A stretch of DNA of 64,000 nucleotides, from assembly GCF_003719335.1 (NCBI RefSeq), contig NZ_RIAS01000002.1, positions 124,001 to 188,000 on the forward strand, read 5' to 3'. Each line of letters opens with the position of its first letter. Position 1 is the first letter of the stretch. Made by a program: the position numbers and the translations under genes. This document shows positions 1 through 8,644 of the stretch, piece by piece. Origin of the DNA: Paenibacillus amylolyticus (GTDB lineage Bacteria; Bacillota; Bacilli; Paenibacillales; Paenibacillaceae). The notes beneath the pieces are model-generated. The model saw only the letters and a list, made by a program, of their open reading frames with translations. It was not told where the DNA came from and searched no databases.

Positions 1-1
1 T

Positions 2-1360
2 GACCCGTATAAAGGGCTAAGCAGAAGATTGTTCAGTGGCAAATTGATGGCGATTATTGGATCGACGAATGAGGCAGGAACGATCCAGATCGAGGTGTCT
101 TCGGAAGGATTAGAAGGAGCAACAGCAACATTCGAATCTACAGTAGCGGATGAGGGGCGAGAATTCATAACATTGGATGCGAAACCTGTCTTCATGAAAA
201 ATGAAGAACTTCCGGTACTGACGGGCAACGCTCAGGAGATTCCTTTGCGGAAAATTGAAATCATCAGTGAATCAGGACAGATTCTTGATGCCTCTAACCC
301 GGAAGTGATGGTTACAGCCAAACTGTACCCGGAGAGTACTTCCTATCGGGATTTGGAATGGTCTGTTGTAAATGATGCCGGCATCGTGTCCAATATTGCC
401 AAGGTGGAAGTGATCACTTCTGGAATGGGTGACGAGCCAGGTTCACAGAGTGTAGACGTAGACGAGAAAAGCCAAGTGGTCAGAGTATCAGCTATGGGCG
501 ACGGGGCGTTCCGCCTGCGTGCAACCAGCAAAAATGGTACAGACAAACCCAAACTCATCTCCCAACTGGAGTTCAAAGCAGAAGGTTTGGGTACAGCCTA
601 TAAAGATCCGTATGGATTTATCTCAGGTGGTCTGTATGACTATACCCAAGGTGATGTGGGCAACGGTAATGAACGTGGCGTAGCTACCAGCAGAGACAGC
701 GAAACTCATGTGGGCTTCCGCAATATCGACTTCGGCCCATACGGCTCGGATACGATCACGATTCCCATTTTTGCGCTGTCGAGTGAACATTACTTTATTC
801 AGATCTGGGAAGGCATGCCAGGTGAAGAGGGCAGTACGATGATTGCCGATGTCGTATACGACAAGGAATCGATATGGAATGTATACCAGGAGGAGACGTA
901 CCGTCTATCCAAACGACTCAGCGGCATTACATCGATCTGCTTTGTGCTGAAACAGAAGATTCATATTAAAGGTTTTTCGTTTGAACGCCAAAGCAGGGCT
1001 TTTGAAACCAATGCAGCTGCATCTTGCGATCATCTGTACGGTGATACGTTCACGATTGAGGACGGCCGTGTGGCAGGCATCGGAAATAACGTTTCGCTGG
1101 AGTTTGAACAGATGAATTTCACAAGTGAAGGCACGTCAAAACTAGTGATCTATGGCGCTTCAGCGATAGACAAAAACACGATTCATATTCGCTTCTCGGG
1201 TGCGGACGGGCAGAGCAACCAACTGGTGGAGTTTACTCAATCCGAAGGGTACGAGGAGCGGACATTTCAATTAGAGCCGGTATACGGGGAGCAAAAAGTA
1301 ACCTTTATTTTTCTGCCCGGAAGTCAGTTTGACTTTGGCTGGTTCCGGTTCGAGAAGTAA
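2..1360 (+). CDS. Glycoside hydrolase family 2 (beta-galactosidase-like), C-terminal part
   Basis: The frame is open from the first base, so this is the 3' end of a gene whose catalytic barrel lies upstream of the window; 452 residues are visible. The first ~60 residues (GKLMAIIGSTNEAGTIQIEV) resemble the beta-sandwich that follows the barrel in bacterial GH2 enzymes (DUF4982-type). A second Ig-like module covers about residues 80-140 and ends in LRATSKNG. Residues ~200-330 look like a CBM6-type sugar-binding sandwich (VGFRNIDFGPYGSD), followed by another beta-rich stretch to the stop. By family knowledge it would hydrolyse beta-galactosides or related glycans. The assignment rests only on accessory domains, so the substrate is unknown. 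Confidence 0.7.
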   Translation, partial: DPYKGLSRRLFSGKLMAIIGSTNEAGTIQIEVSSEGLEGATATFESTVADEGREFITLDAKPVFMKNEELPVLTGNAQEIPLRKIEIISESGQILDASNPEVMVTAKLYPESTSYRDLEWSVVNDAGIVSNIAKVEVITSGMGDEPGSQSVDVDEKSQVVRVSAMGDGAFRLRATSKNGTDKPKLISQLEFKAEGLGTAYKDPYGFISGGLYDYTQGDVGNGNERGVATSRDSETHVGFRNIDFGPYGSDTITIPIFALSSEHYFIQIWEGMPGEEGSTMIADVVYDKESIWNVYQEETYRLSKRLSGITSICFVLKQKIHIKGFSFERQSRAFETNAAASCDHLYGDTFTIEDGRVAGIGNNVSLEFEQMNFTSEGTSKLVIYGASAIDKNTIHIRFSGADGQSNQLVEFTQSEGYEERTFQLEPVYGEQKVTFIFLPGSQFDFGWFRFEK

Positions 1361-1466
1361 TAAGGAAGAGCACATATACACAAGTACACATGCACAAGTA
1401 TACGTACGAAATATACGAGCATATAAATAATAAAAAACACCTCTAGCGACAATAAATAAATAAATA

Positions 1467-1526
1467 AATCCTCCTGAGATCTTAGATGCTGGTTCTTAAC
1501 AGCCAATGATTTCAGGAGGATTTTTT
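1467..1526 (+). terminator. Rho-independent terminator-like inverted repeat
   Basis: Perfect 11-bp arms (AATCCTCCTGA at 1467-1477 and its complement at 1512-1522) with a 34-nt loop, followed by a T run. It sits between the convergent GH2 and RCC1 genes and may serve both strands, since the left flank is an AATA/TAAA repeat. Confidence 0.6.
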
Positions 1527-1604
1527 CAGTTCGTGTGTATGCTTAGCTCTCTAAGCCTTCTACAAGTGTTAATTAATTTGTCCATGTGCGGGTATTATCT
1601 TCCG

Positions 1605-3224
1605 CTATTTGACTTCATCAATCGTTACTTTGGCGGTGTTGCTGTCCCAGGTTACGTTCAGCCCAAGCCCCTGTAACATGTCATACGGTGCTGTGGTAGC
1701 CCCTGAATAGATGCCAATGGGTTCACGTAGTGATATGACTTGTTCTTCTTGCGGGTCAAGCTTATTCAAGCTAGATGCTGTGTATTGGAGTTCATTCGGT
1801 TTAATCGTAATGATCCGATCGTTATATTTTAAGGTATAGTGACTTATTAATCCTTCTGCGGTGTGCACCTCAAATGTTGCTCCAAGTGCTAACGCAATCG
1901 TTTTGATCGGAAGTTGGAGCGTTTCGCTCGTTTCTACCGCAGGATATATGGATTGCAGCAGTCTGCCGTTCACATAGATATCTGTGCCTAGCTTAGCTTG
2001 AACAGGGGTGTACACCATGCCTCCCGAAGATGTGGCCGGCGCACCTGCCTCCTGATATTTGTCACCACCCCATCCCCAGACGTTTCCATCGGAGGAAAGT
2101 GCAAGACTATGGTAGTAACCAGCAGACACATTGGTGATATCCGACAACTGCTTTATTTTCCCTTGTTTGCCCGTTACGGTGTTCCCGAAGCTGTATACCT
2201 CGCCTTTTGTAGTCACCAGAAGTACATAATTGGAGCTTGCATCCAACGTTTTCACTTTAAGTTCGTGGTGATATGGAATCCGTTTTCCGTGCACATCCAT
2301 TCTCCAGACTCTACCTTTCGAATCGAGCGCCATCAGTTGCCCGCCTTTACTCGTGATGAACGTGATATTGGTCAGGCCTTTGACTGGCTTTGCTTTGGAC
2401 GGGGGACTGTCCGCGTTATCCGCTTCTTTCCATGTCCAGACAGAACCGTCTTTTTTCAACGCATATCCATCGTAACCAGAAAGCGTGGTTTGCACGACAT
2501 TTTTCAAACCGCTGATTCGGTGCAGGGTGGGCTTGTTCCCAGCATCCTTATTCATCGTGTTAGGAAGCTTCTGAGGCGGGGTCTGCCAGGATTGAATGGT
2601 CCCATCCCGAAGGAGGGCTACACTCATGAAAGATCCTGCAGTAACATGTCTAGCATCGGTAATGCCAGGAACTTGACTGGGGGTTCTGCCATCTCCCCAC
2701 TGCCACACGGTTCCGTCTGCTTGAACAGCTAAACTGTATCCCCCACCGGAGTTAGAGATTGCTGTGACAGTGGATAACTGCGGAATACGGACAGGGCTGA
2801 ATGTATGGCGATACCTCACCGTGTCGCTGATTCCAAGCTCTCCTAACAGGTTTCGTCCCCATGTCCAGACAGAACCGTCACTTCTTAACGCCACCGTGTA
2901 ATAGTACCCCCCTGCTACTTGAGTGTAGTGGAGCTCCTGAGCTGTATTGGAAGTTTGAGAGGATTTAGGGGAGAAGCCCGAAGAGAAAGCCGAGACTGCT
3001 CGATCCGGAACGCTCCCTGCAAAAGCTTGCTTGTCATTGGCTGCATACGTAGTAGACACCGAAGAGAGCGTAGCTATGAGCAGACTAGATACAACACCAG
3101 CTGAAAACATGATTTTACTGAAGCGGCGAAGGGATGTACTTTGTTGCTTGCACGCCGGTTTGACCAGTGAGGAAGAGGGTGCTTTTTCTGTTGTTACATG
3201 ACTAACTTGATTATCGGAACACAT
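1605..3224 (-). CDS. Secreted RCC1-repeat protein with C-terminal copper-amine-oxidase-like stalk domain
   Basis: A 539-residue exported protein. A charged leader precedes a hydrophobic signal segment (FSAGVVSSLLIATLSSVS) ending near TYAA. Residues ~95-400 hold RCC1/ATS1-type repeats with the recurring pattern ALRSDGSVWTWGRN...G and LALSSDGNVWGWG, predicting a beta-propeller. The last ~110 residues (VNGRLLQSIYPAVETSETLQ and LGLNVTWDSNTAKVTI) match the copper amine oxidase N-terminal-like 'stalk' domain common in Paenibacillus surface proteins. The start is supported by AGAGGCG upstream of the ATG. Role: probably cell-wall-associated scaffold or sensing; no catalytic site is seen. It stands alone on the minus strand, tail to tail with the GH2 gene. 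Confidence 0.8.
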   Translation of the reverse strand: MCSDNQVSHVTTEKAPSSSLVKPACKQQSTSLRRFSKIMFSAGVVSSLLIATLSSVSTTYAANDKQAFAGSVPDRAVSAFSSGFSPKSSQTSNTAQELHYTQVAGGYYYTVALRSDGSVWTWGRNLLGELGISDTVRYRHTFSPVRIPQLSTVTAISNSGGGYSLAVQADGTVWQWGDGRTPSQVPGITDARHVTAGSFMSVALLRDGTIQSWQTPPQKLPNTMNKDAGNKPTLHRISGLKNVVQTTLSGYDGYALKKDGSVWTWKEADNADSPPSKAKPVKGLTNITFITSKGGQLMALDSKGRVWRMDVHGKRIPYHHELKVKTLDASSNYVLLVTTKGEVYSFGNTVTGKQGKIKQLSDITNVSAGYYHSLALSSDGNVWGWGGDKYQEAGAPATSSGGMVYTPVQAKLGTDIYVNGRLLQSIYPAVETSETLQLPIKTIALALGATFEVHTAEGLISHYTLKYNDRIITIKPNELQYTASSLNKLDPQEEQVISLREPIGIYSGATTAPYDMLQGLGLNVTWDSNTAKVTIDEVK

Positions 3225-3431
3225 AAGATCGCCTCTTTTGGAAGGATAATGGTAAAAATGGCTGTACTGTTAAATAAACGTAGGAACTAGGATGAAGGTT
3301 ACACCACATAGAGAGATTTTTTTACTTGTTTGACTTGGAAAGTTTCAGGGCTAAGTTGTACATACAGACATCCATTTTCAAAAATGTAACCTATCCAGTC
3401 TTGGTCACGTTGTACATATGAGGTGATTGCA

Positions 3432-3908
3432 ATGGGAAAATATTTTATTATGTTGTGTTTGGCAGCTGTACTCGCAACAGGCTGTAGTCCGAATGATCCA
3501 CAGCAGACTGCCGATCCGGTAGAGAAAAGAAGCCCTTTTCCTGCCATAGTTGAGCCGCATAAAGCGGAGCAAGCAGAAGAAAGTGGAGATGTCGTCTTTA
3601 TTTTGGGGGAGATGCGAAACCGAGATAAGTGGGAGTCTTTTATGCAAAAAGTGAAAAAGAATCAACCGGATCACGTCCGGGTCACCATGTATACGATTGA
3701 AGGCGATCCCATCATCCATGAGCTAATCTATGACGGTACTCTGTTTCAATCCACCTATGATGCCACAAGAGATAAGTATGGCTCCAGAGAAGAGATTACG
3801 ACGAATACTTGCAAGGGATTGGAACTGACCAAAGTCGAGCGAGGAGAATCAGTGTACGTTTTAACCGATTGTGAAAAGCAAAATGGTTTCTACATTCCGA
3901 ACATGTAG
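3432..3908 (+). CDS. DUF4362-like lipoprotein
   Basis: 158 residues starting at the ATG placed 6 nt after GAGGTG; an upstream in-frame GTG lies inside that ribosome site. The leader MGKYFIMLCLAAVLATGC is a typical lipoprotein signal with the lipobox cysteine at residue 18. The mature part contains VRVTMYTIEGDPIIHELIYD and a late pair of cysteines (TCKGLEL, LTDCEK), a pattern I associate with DUF4362 proteins of Bacillus and Paenibacillus. It would be anchored on the outer face of the membrane. Function is unknown. Good confidence in localisation, moderate in family. Confidence 0.75.
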   Translation: MGKYFIMLCLAAVLATGCSPNDPQQTADPVEKRSPFPAIVEPHKAEQAEESGDVVFILGEMRNRDKWESFMQKVKKNQPDHVRVTMYTIEGDPIIHELIYDGTLFQSTYDATRDKYGSREEITTNTCKGLELTKVERGESVYVLTDCEKQNGFYIPNM

Positions 3909-4094
3909 AAGGAAGAAAAGACTTACGAATGATGAATCATGGATGTGGATGGATGGACTCTGAGAGGATGAAAATTGAAAGGCGCATCGATGAAAAAGAG
4001 GCGCTTGGTTGGATTCTTTTGGGATATGAACAGGTTTATATAGAGTAGGGTAGATCACTGGAATTTTATTTTCACCTATGAAAGGGGTCATCAC

Positions 4095-5573
4095 ATGAGA
4101 TATGTACTAACAGATGGACATGCTTCATCTCAGTTCTATCATTCGGTTCTTGTCCAGAGACAGCTGGCCCCGATCTTGCAGGAGGCATGGTTGAAGCAGC
4201 TTATGGAACTGATCATTTGGGTGCTTCTGGGCATCATTGTTGTTCAATTGCTGTTATGGGTGAGGGGTCGCTTGAACAAGGGGCCGTTCAGAGACGAAGA
4301 GGTGGAGCAAGCAGATCCATTGTTTCTCGCCTATTTGCGGAGCAAGGGCAGGCTGAAGTTGAAGGACACTCAGGCGACCATGTTCCAGTTAATTCGTAAA
4401 GGCATATTGTCCATGACAATTGTGAAAATCAAGGGGCGATACCGGAATGATCCGGGGGAAAGCAATCCTCAACTTAGACCCAAAACAACACTGGAGTACA
4501 GTGTACAATCCTCTGCTGTTAACGGTACGCCGGATGAACAGGGTCTGCTAGATTGGTTGTTCTCTACCTATGGTTTCGGTAAACAAAGGCTGAGGCTCGA
4601 TGCTTTGGCTGGACCAAGTAACGGGGAAAGTAAGCGGAGAGAGGCCATGAAATACTACCAGCTTAAAGAAAAGGCGCTGAGCAAAGGCGTTCAGTCGTGG
4701 AAGGAACAAGTCGTAGAGACGAGAGACTGGGGACAGCTGATTCGAACGCCGATGCTTTTGCGATTGCTTGTCTATGTTATGTTTCCTATTCTGATGCTTC
4801 TGACAGGTATCGTATGCTTTGCAGAACGTGTGTCTGTGCCAGGTGTGATGGGTCTGGCAGTTACAGTGGTGATCTGGTTCTTGGTTATTCGGAAAATTCA
4901 TGTGCGTTTGCTCTATCAGGCGGCTTGTGTAGGATTAATGATCAGCCTCACCGTGGCGATCGACGGCAATTCAACGTTTACTTCATCGCTGTACGGTATT
5001 ATTTTTCTGTCCATTTTTGTTCGTCTGTTCTTGCCTGCAAGAGAAGTGGCTCCGTCTGCGAGAGATTGGGAGGCATCGATGCGTCACTGGCGTAAACGAT
5101 ACAAAAAGGGCATTCCAGTCGAGCGCCTGAGGGAGTCGGCAGAAGTGCTGGAACAGATTATTCAGACTGCTCTGGTGCTGGGTATTGGATCACGATGTGT
5201 GCGCAAAACGGATTGGTCCGTACTACAGCAACACCACGATCCAGAGCTCAGACGCCTTGCAGATCGTAAACCTGCATCAGATAACAGTGTACCTGGATCA
5301 ACAATATTAAAACATGCACCTCTACTGGTGCTAGCTTTGCATCTGCGAGGCATGTTCAAGCCGATGTCAGCGGCGGAGTTTCCATTTGATCGCACGAATT
5401 ATGTCTTCGCCACGATATTCCCTGAATCGGGTGGAAGCGGAGGTCATGCGCCGGTATATACGGATAGCTATAGCGGGGGCAGTCGCGAGCATTCACATGA
5501 TCATCATGATAGTTCTTCTGGCGGTCATCATCACGGATCAGACAGCGGGGATTCCGGCAGAGGCGGGGACTAA
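4095..5573 (+). CDS. DUF2207-like membrane protein lacking the N-terminal extracellular domain
   Basis: 492 residues starting at an ATG after AAAGGGG. A first membrane segment at residues ~36-57 (ELIIWVLLGIIVVQLLLWV) is followed by a cytoplasmic stretch PLFLAYLRSKGRLKLKDTQA, the YciQ/DUF2207 region in which a winged-helix-like segment follows the first helix. A membrane block (~220-310, about three to four helices) precedes a long cytoplasmic region and a low-complexity Gly/Ser/His tail (HSHDHHDSSSGGHHHG). Most family members carry a ~200-residue extracytoplasmic domain before the first helix; here it is absent and the 190 bp upstream encode nothing recognisable. The tail could bind metal. 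Function of the family is unknown. Confidence 0.65.
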   Translation: MRYVLTDGHASSQFYHSVLVQRQLAPILQEAWLKQLMELIIWVLLGIIVVQLLLWVRGRLNKGPFRDEEVEQADPLFLAYLRSKGRLKLKDTQATMFQLIRKGILSMTIVKIKGRYRNDPGESNPQLRPKTTLEYSVQSSAVNGTPDEQGLLDWLFSTYGFGKQRLRLDALAGPSNGESKRREAMKYYQLKEKALSKGVQSWKEQVVETRDWGQLIRTPMLLRLLVYVMFPILMLLTGIVCFAERVSVPGVMGLAVTVVIWFLVIRKIHVRLLYQAACVGLMISLTVAIDGNSTFTSSLYGIIFLSIFVRLFLPAREVAPSARDWEASMRHWRKRYKKGIPVERLRESAEVLEQIIQTALVLGIGSRCVRKTDWSVLQQHHDPELRRLADRKPASDNSVPGSTILKHAPLLVLALHLRGMFKPMSAAEFPFDRTNYVFATIFPESGGSGGHAPVYTDSYSGGSREHSHDHHDSSSGGHHHGSDSGDSGRGGD

Positions 5574-5811
5574 TGTATCATGGGTTGGAATGATCCCTCC
5601 GCGGGATGCCTGATCTTTGTTTGGAAGAGAGAGAATAAAACAACAATTCAATATGATGTGCGTACATGTGCAAGCTTCGCTGACTAGAGTAGTTACCTAA
5701 TTACCGAATCGTTGAAGGAGAAAATGATCCTTCTGTTCAATTCCTATGATTATTTTCGTTTGTTAAAATTTAGGTATAACGACTATGATCAGGTTTGGTG
5801 GTGAAGATGGC

Positions 5812-6999
5812 ATGTTGCGTATTCAGGTGCACCCGGATGAATTGGATGCCAAAGCACGCTTGGTTCAGCAATGTAAATTGGATTTGGACCGAATGGTTCG
5901 TGAACTGGATAAATCTCTTAATATGCTGCAATCCGAATGGTCTGGGGTTACACAAGAAAAGTTCTTCTGGGATTTTATGGAGGTCAAGCATGTTTTCCCG
6001 ACAACACTCGGGATGCTCGATGATATCCAGAAGGAGTTTACCTTCATTGCAAAGAATTTCAGGACGATCGACGGCACAGGCGAGGTAGCCTTGTACATAC
6101 CCAATGAGTTGAAGCCCGGTTTTTTCACTGGAGCAGTGGACAAAGCCATTGGTGACACAGTTACAGGTCTGGGCGAGACAGCCGAAGCACTCATCTATAA
6201 TCCGCTAAGCACATTAGGCAGTTTGGCTTACGCGATGACTATAGGTAAGGTAGTTGACGCTGGACGTGGACTCTCATTTGCTTGGGATGCGGCCTGGGGC
6301 ACAGGAACGGCAAGGTCTGATATCGAGCAATTTGTCGATGAAAAGAAGAAACAACTCGATGAAGACGAGTCAGGTTATGTTAAAGGTGCGATGGTCGGCC
6401 AGGCTCTCTCTTATTTTATCTTTGGCAAAGCCTTACACTCGAAGGATCAGCATGGGTCGGGTGGAGGAGGGGGAGGTAAGAAGGAAAATGGTGAGGGTAG
6501 AGGGGAGTCAGAGCGAGCGAATAAAACCCATGTTTTAGGGGCTGTAAATAAGTTTGAAGATCAAATTCGAAAAAAACCAGTTGAACACGGCCAATTTTTT
6601 GATATGGATGGGAAGTCTGTAGGAGAGACAGTTGTGGGAACTGAGAAATCAATAAATATAATGAATCAGAAAGATACGGCGAAAGATACAATATTTACAC
6701 ATAATCATCCAACAAATGGACCTTTTAGTCTTGAAGATATAGCTACTGCAGTGGACTTTGATATGGCTGAAATAAGGGCTGTATCACCAAATGGTACAAA
6801 TTTGAGTATGAAACGAGGAGTAGAAGGCTGGAAAGAAAGCTCGGATAATATAGGTAATATCTTTGCTAATGTTCAAAAAGAATTAAGGAGTGATCCAAAA
6901 GCGCAGGAATTCTTTAAAGCGGGAAACAAAGATGCAGTCTGGGATATGCTATTTACTAGAGTTGCTGAAAAAATAGGTGGAGAATACACAAAAAATTAA
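5812..6999 (+). CDS. WXG100-headed polymorphic toxin with JAMM-like HNHP tip
   Basis: 395 residues from the ATG at 5812, which aligns with the start of the second toxin in this window; an ATG 27 nt upstream lacks a ribosome site. Residues 1-90 form a helical WXG100 domain (W43-S-G45 in SEWSGVTQEKFF), the type VII secretion signal. Residues ~105-205 are a glycine/alanine-rich pre-toxin region with AWGTGTAR. A Gly linker (~216-222) separates the tip (~235-395), which becomes visibly A+T-rich. The tip has E272, H297-N-H299-P and S306-x2-D309, resembling the JAMM/MPN zinc site E...HxHP...SxxD but one residue shorter. Probable secreted antibacterial metallopeptidase-like effector. The next gene is its likely immunity partner. 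Confidence 0.75.
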   Translation: MLRIQVHPDELDAKARLVQQCKLDLDRMVRELDKSLNMLQSEWSGVTQEKFFWDFMEVKHVFPTTLGMLDDIQKEFTFIAKNFRTIDGTGEVALYIPNELKPGFFTGAVDKAIGDTVTGLGETAEALIYNPLSTLGSLAYAMTIGKVVDAGRGLSFAWDAAWGTGTARSDIEQFVDEKKKQLDEDESGYVKGAMVGQALSYFIFGKALHSKDQHGSGGGGGGKKENGEGRGESERANKTHVLGAVNKFEDQIRKKPVEHGQFFDMDGKSVGETVVGTEKSINIMNQKDTAKDTIFTHNHPTNGPFSLEDIATAVDFDMAEIRAVSPNGTNLSMKRGVEGWKESSDNIGNIFANVQKELRSDPKAQEFFKAGNKDAVWDMLFTRVAEKIGGEYTKN

Positions 7000-7014
7000 A
7001 AGGCAGGTAATAAA

Positions 7015-7500
7015 ATGAATAGAGAGTTTCTTTATACGAGACCATATACTCCAGGTAAAATAGACGACACTCCAGTTGATCTGGATTCTTGGTTTCTGGA
7101 CGATTCTAGAGAGAAGCTAGAGGACGAATTAAGAAAAAGTTCGTTAAGTAGCCTCATTACCGAATTAATTGAGATATTCCAAGATGATGAACCCAATTAT
7201 CAGGTTCTTTTGGGGTTATTGGGAGATAAAATTATTAAAGAAGTTCGAGAAGATAAGATCCTATATTGTTTAGAAGAAATTCTGCGTACTGACAAGGACA
7301 TCAATAAAATTGAAATTGAAGTTGATGATCAGACATTACACATAAAAACAATGAATATTTTTGTAACAGAATCCTCATATTTGAATGTCAAGAATGAGAT
7401 TAGTAACCCAGATGGTAAACTTTTTATTGAAGGTGACAACGATAGCATGTCTATCTTGATCAGAGATAAATATATTGTTTTATACGTGGTAAATGGATAG
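7015..7500 (+). CDS. Probable cognate immunity protein
   Basis: 161 residues, 15 nt after the toxin stop, with AAAGGCAGG before the ATG. It is soluble and acidic, has no signal peptide, and has an alpha-rich first half (LSSLITELIEIFQDDEPN) and a beta-rich second half ending in SILIRDKYIVLYVVNG. I do not recognise the family. Position directly behind a WXG100-headed toxin, the same A+T-rich composition as the toxin tip and the acidic character argue that it neutralises that tip in the producer's cytoplasm. Confidence 0.6.
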   Translation: MNREFLYTRPYTPGKIDDTPVDLDSWFLDDSREKLEDELRKSSLSSLITELIEIFQDDEPNYQVLLGLLGDKIIKEVREDKILYCLEEILRTDKDINKIEIEVDDQTLHIKTMNIFVTESSYLNVKNEISNPDGKLFIEGDNDSMSILIRDKYIVLYVVNG

Positions 7501-7569
7501 ATCCAGGCTGGATAAGGGGAAGATCACCTAACGATACTAAGTTTTCTAATTAGAGGAGGTTTAAAGGCA

Positions 7570-8055
7570 ATTAGCTCAGTTATAATTCTAAAAAAAATAT
7601 CAAATTATTCTCCAGAGCAGATTCTTGAGAACTTCAAGAAGGTAGCGCAAAGAGCGAATATGTACTGTTTTCACATTACAGTTGAACTTGATACAGATCA
7701 GAACTTTCAATCGGCAGAAGGCACACTATCCAAAGTAGACGAAGAGACTCTGTTAAGTTCTGAAGATGAAGATACAATTAGGTACTTTACGTTTAACGTA
7801 AACAAAGTTGTTGAAAGTTCATATGATAGTTTCACGTGGCTCACCCAATCAAAGGATTATTTTTGGGCGTTGGATATTGTGAATATCAATCATGAGTATG
7901 AATTTATTTATAAGTTTGTAGTGGAGTATTTTAAAGATCATCCGGAAGATTACTTATGGTTTGATGATGCCGAGTGGTATTACACGGCTGATGATATCTT
8001 GAGACTAAGTCAAAGGCCGTATAATCCAAAGTGGTGTAGCGAAAAAGTGATATAA
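7570..8055 (+). CDS. Immunity-family paralogue, apparent ATT start
   Basis: Counting only from the ATG at 7660 gives 131 residues, but the frame is open upstream and a strong GAGGAGGT at 7553-7560 lies 9 nt before an ATT at 7570. Translation from there (ISSVIILKKISNYSPEQILE) aligns from its first residue with the paralogue at 25444 (MASAFVLVEENSN), giving 161 residues. The C-terminus carries the shared pattern W-x-(E/D)-(E/D)-x-W-x-Y-T-x-x-D and WC, also seen in the genes at 8076 and 25444. Probably an immunity protein for a toxin of this type. The ATT could be a functional rare start or a mutated ATG. Confidence 0.6.
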   Translation: MSSVIILKKISNYSPEQILENFKKVAQRANMYCFHITVELDTDQNFQSAEGTLSKVDEETLLSSEDEDTIRYFTFNVNKVVESSYDSFTWLTQSKDYFWALDIVNINHEYEFIYKFVVEYFKDHPEDYLWFDDAEWYYTADDILRLSQRPYNPKWCSEKVI

Positions 8056-8075
8056 GTTAAGAGGATGGAGAATGA

Positions 8076-8546
8076 ATGAGTATCTCATCTTTTATTTTAT
8101 TTGAATGTAAAAAGAGCCCTTTGGCATATAATCTGTTGAATATGATTAAAACCTTTTGTACAGAAGAAGATTTGTTTTTCGACAGTGACGACGAAAAATA
8201 TGACATTGAAGGAGCACTAAAATATACTCGAATATACATTAGTGACAAGCCATTTAATGAAGATTCAAGAACGATTAGCTTTAGTTTGTACGATGAACCA
8301 TATGATTTTCAAATCGTGACTTTTGACTGGGATAATATGAAGAATGAGTATTTTAAAGCAATAGTTTCTGACGATTTCGATGAGAATGAGGATTTGTTAT
8401 TTCAAGTCTTACTTGCCTTTCTAAGTGAATTTCCTGATGCAAAAGTATGGATTGAGGAAGAATGGTTCTACACTTTGGGTGATCTTAAAAGGATAAAAAA
8501 TTCATACAATAGTAGCTGGTGTTACATGGACCCGAGAAACATCTAG
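8076..8546 (+). CDS. Immunity-family paralogue
   Basis: 156 residues from the ATG 6-7 nt after GAGGATGGAG, 20 nt behind the previous gene. Clear relative of the products at 7570 and 25444: the C-terminal third reads VWIEEEWFYTLGDLKRIKNS then SSWCYMDP, matching VWIEEDWVYTLSDL and DWCYVNP at 25444. The protein is acidic, cytoplasmic and has no signal peptide. Two adjacent paralogues behind one toxin-immunity pair suggest an accumulated immunity array. Specific partner unknown. Confidence 0.6.
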   Translation: MSISSFILFECKKSPLAYNLLNMIKTFCTEEDLFFDSDDEKYDIEGALKYTRIYISDKPFNEDSRTISFSLYDEPYDFQIVTFDWDNMKNEYFKAIVSDDFDENEDLLFQVLLAFLSEFPDAKVWIEEEWFYTLGDLKRIKNSYNSSWCYMDPRNI

Positions 8547-8577
8547 ATGAAATTTCACAACTAAAATTTTGAAAGAC

Positions 8578-8614
8578 AGAAGGCACTTCTACCAAGAAAC
8601 GTAGAGGTGCTTCT
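8578..8614 (+). terminator. Hairpin after the first immunity cluster
   Basis: Arms AGAAGGCACTTCTAC (8578-8592) and GTAGAGGTGCTTCT (8601-8614) pair with one wobble or mismatch around an 8-nt loop. There is no strong T tract, so termination efficiency is uncertain. Confidence 0.5.
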
Positions 8615-8644
8615 TACTATAAAATCCAAGGAGAACACCTCGCC

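Noticed and set aside
1998..2732. 244-codon ORF on the plus strand
   Set aside because: Exact antisense of the RCC1-repeat gene; Cys/Arg-rich translation with no ribosome site.
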